Source of the DNA: JBFKOL01 sp041628815
Lineage (GTDB): Bacteria; Bacteroidota; Bacteroidia; Chitinophagales; Saprospiraceae
Assembly (NCBI GenBank): GCA_041628815.1
Contig: JBFKOL010000123.1
Span: forward strand, 1-10,879
Direction of reading: 5' to 3'
DNA length: 10,879 nt
Below, in pieces: positions 8,201-10,879 of this stretch (positions are counted from its first letter, which is position 1; each line of letters starts with the position of its first letter). A program made the position numbers and the translations under genes. The notes beneath the pieces were generated by a model that saw only the letters and a list, made by a program, of their open reading frames with translations, searched no databases and was not told the origin of the DNA.

Positions 8201-8338
8201 ACTTAAATTTTCGAAAAGATAATAGGGTGTTTGACCTGAAACTTTGCCTAATCCGGAGAGCCCATGAAAAATTAACATTCCGATTCCAAATCGAAGAAAG
8301 TAGGGAGTGATGAGAATAAAAGGATTCAATCGCTGCAT
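5282..8338 (-). CDS. Beta-propeller (Reg_prop/Y_Y_Y) sensor histidine kinase, LytS type
   Basis: The product has 1018 residues. An N-terminal hydrophobic segment (about 8-35) serves as signal sequence or first membrane anchor. Residues 55-645 hold Reg_prop repeats recognisable by D..G.IW/LW cores (Trp66, 110, 154, 204, 247, 293, 460, 504, 548, 590), about 45 residues apart, as in the double propellers of Bacteroidota sensors. Residues about 685-763 are a Y_Y_Y immunoglobulin-like domain, followed by a transmembrane helix (about 769-788) and a coiled-coil linker. The kinase is the His_kinase/LytS type: phospho-acceptor His824 in NPHFIFNAINS, N-box QPQIENAILHG (Asn920), DDGVG (952-956) and NGLGLSIV. 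It thus reads a periplasmic signal and phosphorylates the adjacent LytTR regulator. Hybrid relatives carry receiver and AraC domains on the same chain; here neither is fused. The ligand is unknown. No Shine-Dalgarno site precedes the ATG. Confidence 0.96.
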   Translation of the reverse strand: MQRLNPFILITPYFLRFGIGMLIFHGLSGLGKVSGQTPYYLFENLSEIQPLPDSRRVFQDRDGFIWLGSHDGLWKFNGYSFEHFKASGDDQELSNYVITAIAEDAKGRLWVACVGDGIDISDRYKKQFTNIKNYVPFVPRRVDAIFQDKNGTIWVGSRDGLFLIKETANLQFKMVEEHPVLDLQRSVGTIVCNDFVQDDLARIWIASSRGLLCFDPEEREIIFPGNIKDLDGIPITDLEVQESKSLWLSTLNSEYPFWYSDLVSPQFTVYQPIKVVDPTTPVYFCLDKLGALWYSSFGSGFLVFDLEKEQVKIESRKNSNLSYARFLRAPYPDNIGNVYIPGDGLFKWPHDRGFRNYLHPYGAPQSISAVFKDQNWFLAGYRELGLVSEESNSGIQTLISLESAEMVNPITNIAKTQSGFYLVVGIDGFHVLDKDLTSVHFEYLPGSNRYVLEDSDQNIWIAGQSSLVQFNLSNYQLRQHRPKELKGADPYFQTIVEAEEKSLWIASDGNGLFHFDSRKETFTQHGKDHGLPSLRINDLAKDSIGQLWIGTDVGLVKRTSSAEFFLFNGNHGLYNDYVASVIITSNEDIWISTNNGISFFDSKLNRFKNYDSTDGLANALYYPRVRFQFGDQLYFGGRNGLDFFSKSELSHVHYRPKVLIDKIDLGEETNLYYPDLNKDSEIQISADIEFLRISYVGLDFPSSRRIVYDYRIPGISDEWIQMGEKREVFLTKLPAGKYNFEVRAVDRFETEIDASTLIQLKVLAPWYLRWPFLLFFSSLLTVTIVHLIRRRDKILENKRHLQKEMDDRIHELEKKALLSQMNPHFIFNAINSIQEFILIGDKENALTYLSKFSRLVRNVLNYSSQKTISLADELTFIEDYLELQRLRFPDKFAYQIIIGNEVDIHTTEIPPFIVQPQIENAILHGFSTKKDAGNLLLKFWKIEDKLMIVIEDDGVGRKHQKFQNSPVQKSNGLGLSIVKERIELLKQTSTPGKWYIEDLKNPDGTAAGTKVTIELTLE

Positions 8339-8566
8339 GTGCGAAGGTTAAAATTCAGCCGCTCATGTCCACGAATCTATGAATACTCAGTCTTATGGCT
8401 CTTCATAAGATGTCTATTAAACGTGTTTTTGCGGGTAAATAGTTATTTAAACGTACCTGTTATCAGTCCATCTATTCTTGTTATCAATTAAGTTCTACTA
8501 AATATAAAATATCCCTTCTTAGAGCTAATTCATGAGATAATTTAGAAGTGAATCAAACGTCTTGCA
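8339..8566. promoter_or_regulatory. Divergent promoter region between the kinase and exported-protein operons
   Basis: This 228-bp AT-rich spacer must hold the start signals of both operons. No exact TAnnTTTG box was found for either. The nearest is TATTCTTG at 8473-8480 on the plus strand (one mismatch), without a properly spaced TTG. A direct repeat inside it is listed separately. Confidence 0.45.
8417..8454. repeat. Direct repeat TTAAACGT, two copies 30 bp apart
   Basis: TTAAACGT occurs at 8417-8424 and 8447-8454. With one gap the similarity extends left (TATTAAACGT versus TATTTAAACGT). A spacing of about three helical turns, between divergent operons, is compatible with a regulator-binding site, but known LytTR sites have shorter spacing. 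Confidence 0.35.
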
Positions 8567-9922
8567 ATGAAACTGGCACATTTAATTTTCCAAGAGAAAA
8601 CCTTTTTTCTTGATGTGTTTTGCAATCAAACGAAACTCGTTTTACTCATTGTGTCTCTTTGTTGTCTGTCGATCGATTTGGGAGGACAGGTGAAAATAGA
8701 TATCGAAGGGCCAGGAGATCAAATACTAAGAATAAAATCAACAGATACAGAGCGTTCTATTATTGATCTATTTCGTGTACCTGGCCCCGGGGTACGTACC
8801 AATTGGAGAATACTCAACGACCTTACCGGAGATCTACAAATACTTTATAATACGAACGATGAATATGTTACCCCCGGTAATATTCTGATGCGCATGTCAG
8901 AATTCGGGAATGTTGGTATAGGAGCATTTCCCTTGGCAAAGCTTCATTTGGGTAATGGGAATGCCGCTACTCTCACAGAACATGGTCACTTTATGATCGG
9001 TACAACAACCGGGCGCAATCTCATTTTCGACACAGATGAGATTTTTGCCCGGAACAATGGTGCTCCCGGAAATTTGATCTTACAAGAGGATGGAGGAAAT
9101 GTAGGCATAGGAATAACTGTACCAAGCCAGCCTTTGGAAGTGAATGGTGACGTAACCATCGGAGGAGGCGCCGATAACCATGATGGTGATACTGAGTATA
9201 TGGTAATTCATGGAGAAAAAGACAGTTGGGCACTTGGTGTTGAAAATCAGGGAGGATTTTTACCTACCGATTTTTTTATAGGAAAATCTACTACCCCAGA
9301 TCAAATTTTTCATTTGGAGTCCGATGGTGATTTGGGAATAGGTACTCAGCCGTGGGCAAGATTACATATCGAAGGGCCCAACGATGTATCATTAACGACT
9401 CATGGAGAATTACTGATCGGTGACCAAGATGGTCTTAACATAGCCATGGACAGAAATGAAATTATGGCGCGAAACGCTGAATCAGGTTCTGGATTGTTTA
9501 TTCAGCATGAAGGAGGTGATGTAATGTTATGTGGTGAGGAGAAAGGGCAAGTCGGGATTGGAATCCTTGATCCTGCAAACCTTCCGGATTCCACCTATTT
9601 ACTGGCCGTAGATGGAAAAGTATTGTGTGAGGAGGTGTTAGTAGAGATTTCCACATCCTGGCCAGATTATGTTTTTGAGAAAACATATCCACTACTGTCA
9701 TTAACTGATCTCGAGCAACAGATAAAACAAACTGGACACCTTCCAAATATTCCGAGCTCAGAAGAAATCGAAAATACAGGCATTTCATTAGGTGATATGC
9801 AGGTACGAATGATGGAAAAAATTGAAGAACTAACGCTTTATGTTATTCAATTACACCATCGGAACTTACAACTCGAAAGAAAGATCAAAACACTACAAGA
9901 GCAAAGGGATACTCATGAATAG
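8567..9922 (+). CDS. Exported tail-fibre-like GNVGIG-repeat protein with coiled-coil C-terminus
   Basis: The product has 451 residues. A long N-region precedes the hydrophobic segment (about 23-38, LVLLIVSLCCLS) and GGQ, so it is probably exported; no other ATG would keep this segment. The body carries four G[ND/Q][VL]GIG motifs (residues 114, 177, 254, 327), typical of beta-helical fibre proteins. Residues 124-182 and 264-332 are a clear internal duplication: AKLHLG/ARLHIE, THG-type motif, LIG/MIG, DEIFARN/NEIMARN, then QEDGG/QHEGG. From about 365 the tail (WPDYVFEKTYPL, GHLPNIPSSEE, ISLGDMQ, then a charged coiled coil to the end) matches the C-terminal tail shared by many Bacteroidota 'tail fiber domain' proteins. 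I see no catalytic S74 endosialidase-chaperone signature. No phage genes are nearby, so a cell-surface or secreted role is likelier than a virion part. It overlaps the next gene by 8 nt. Confidence 0.88.
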   Translation: MKLAHLIFQEKTFFLDVFCNQTKLVLLIVSLCCLSIDLGGQVKIDIEGPGDQILRIKSTDTERSIIDLFRVPGPGVRTNWRILNDLTGDLQILYNTNDEYVTPGNILMRMSEFGNVGIGAFPLAKLHLGNGNAATLTEHGHFMIGTTTGRNLIFDTDEIFARNNGAPGNLILQEDGGNVGIGITVPSQPLEVNGDVTIGGGADNHDGDTEYMVIHGEKDSWALGVENQGGFLPTDFFIGKSTTPDQIFHLESDGDLGIGTQPWARLHIEGPNDVSLTTHGELLIGDQDGLNIAMDRNEIMARNAESGSGLFIQHEGGDVMLCGEEKGQVGIGILDPANLPDSTYLLAVDGKVLCEEVLVEISTSWPDYVFEKTYPLLSLTDLEQQIKQTGHLPNIPSSEEIENTGISLGDMQVRMMEKIEELTLYVIQLHHRNLQLERKIKTLQEQRDTHE

Positions 9923-10879
9923 AGCAAAGATCATCGTGGTTTTATTGATAAACATTCAGATGGCGGGCTATGGTCAAGCACCTGTAGCCGTGATTGATTC
10001 TGACAGGACGGGAATATGTCTCAGTAACACCGTCACTTTTGCCGATAGTTCAACGAACAATCCGACAAGCTGGCGGTGGACATTTCAGGGAGGAAATCCG
10101 TCTTCATCCAGTCTCCAATTTCCCGCCCCCGTCACCTACAACTTTGCAGGGTCCTTCGATGTAACACTCGTGGTCAGCAATACATCAGGCTCAGATACAC
10201 TTACCGTTCCTGATATGATTCAAGTAGAACTTTGCCGGTTGACCAGTGGCGTATATCGCATACCTTATTTCAATGGTACTGAGGTACGGGTAAATAATGA
10301 TCATATCACTCATTCCGATGGTCAGCCTGAATATGACATTGTTGGTATCAATGGTACGCCCCCTTATCGCATCGTTTCGGCCAGGGCCGGAATTATCCGA
10401 CGGATTGTTGATAGCAATAATGCCACAGTGCCACCAGGTAGTGGACCGTGCAACAACAATTACGTCTGGATCGAACATGAAGACGGGGAATGGTCAAAGT
10501 ATACCCATTTCACCCAGGGAAGTGTTACTTCACCGGCTCCAGCAGGTGCAGGACTGGATACGGGATTGTTAGTCCCTGCGGGACTCTTTCTTGGCTTTGA
10601 GGGGGCAGTGGGTTGTGCAACCGGAGTGCATCTGCATTTCGAAGTAGGCGTCCCCGATGACCCGTCAAATCCGGTAAACAACGGCGGATTTATCATTGGA
10701 GAAGAACGTATTCCCATATTCTGTGATGTGCCGGGTAATATAATTTTTCAGAATCAAACCTATACGGCCAACCCGTGTTCTTCGAATTGCACCGGCACTA
10801 TACTTGTTGACGGCACTTACAACGCTGGAGATGTAAATGTTTATATGGCGTCAGAACATATAATTTCACCAGGAGATCC
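9915..10879 (+). CDS. Secreted PKD and M23 metallopeptidase-like protein, C-terminus beyond the window
   Basis: The open frame runs from the ATG at 9915 to the right edge (321 codons plus two bases). The ATG lies within the end of the previous gene (ATGAATAG), with AAAGGGAT just upstream as a possible ribosome site, so translational coupling is likely. Residues 1-20 are a signal peptide ending GYGQA. Residues about 22-106 are a PKD domain (WRWTF at 53-57, YNFAGSFDVTLVVSN at 75-89). Residues about 124-245 resemble an M23/LytM peptidase: YDIVG (140-144), VSARAGIIRRIVD, NNYVWIEHEDGEWSKYTH (181-198) and the HLHFEV motif (His239, His241). The usual HxxxD is altered: Gln137 sits four residues before Asp141, with His133 and His130 further upstream. 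Activity is therefore uncertain. Cys-rich text after 270 (NPCSSNC, TYNAGDV) resembles C-terminal repeat modules of secreted Bacteroidota proteins. A peptidoglycan or cross-bridge target would be the family expectation. Confidence 0.88.
   Translation, partial: MNRAKIIVVLLINIQMAGYGQAPVAVIDSDRTGICLSNTVTFADSSTNNPTSWRWTFQGGNPSSSSLQFPAPVTYNFAGSFDVTLVVSNTSGSDTLTVPDMIQVELCRLTSGVYRIPYFNGTEVRVNNDHITHSDGQPEYDIVGINGTPPYRIVSARAGIIRRIVDSNNATVPPGSGPCNNNYVWIEHEDGEWSKYTHFTQGSVTSPAPAGAGLDTGLLVPAGLFLGFEGAVGCATGVHLHFEVGVPDDPSNPVNNGGFIIGEERIPIFCDVPGNIIFQNQTYTANPCSSNCTGTILVDGTYNAGDVNVYMASEHIISPGD

Noticed and set aside
10297..10717. Short frames on both strands at the right end
   Set aside because: They are shadows of the PKD/M23 gene, which is open through the same bases and has clear motifs.

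Overview
The window looks like a chromosomal segment of a Bacteroidota bacterium, probably a free-living Cytophagia/Saprospiria-type member. The case rests on families typical of that phylum: a CBM9-like/DUF5916 outer-membrane barrel protein, a beta-propeller (Reg_prop) plus Y_Y_Y sensor kinase paired with a LytTR regulator, a 'GNVGIG'-repeat tail-fibre-like surface protein, and a PKD plus M23 secreted protein. Weak Shine-Dalgarno sites and TAnnTTTG-like promoter boxes fit as well. Genus-level assignment is not possible by eye.

Left part (1-3553, minus strand). A DUF5916 outer-membrane protein (626-2878) is followed 11 nt downstream by the start of an exported protein of unknown function. That second gene runs off the left edge and contains two copies of a ~40-residue repeat. 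Upstream of the DUF5916 gene lies a short degenerate remnant of the C-terminus of a second DUF5916 protein (about 3177-3401), which suggests a former tandem pair of paralogues. Two exact TAnnTTTG boxes lie between the remnant and the intact gene.

Middle (3554-4526). A small plus-strand lipoprotein carries a Dabb (stress-responsive alpha/beta barrel) domain. It is followed by ~555 bp with no convincing gene, containing several short inverted repeats.

Right-centre (4527-8338, minus strand). A two-gene signalling operon encodes a 1018-residue membrane sensor histidine kinase with a large periplasmic propeller region and, 5 nt after it, a LytTR response regulator. Kinase and regulator are separate proteins here, not one hybrid polypeptide.

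Right (8567-10879, plus strand). Divergent from the kinase across a 228-bp spacer are two translationally coupled genes with an 8-nt overlap. The first encodes a secreted tail-fibre-like repeat protein with a coiled-coil C-terminus. The second, cut by the right edge, encodes a secreted PKD/M23-metallopeptidase-like protein. The divergent arrangement makes the exported pair a plausible, unproven, target of the sensor system. No tRNA, rRNA, CRISPR array or intact mobile element was seen.
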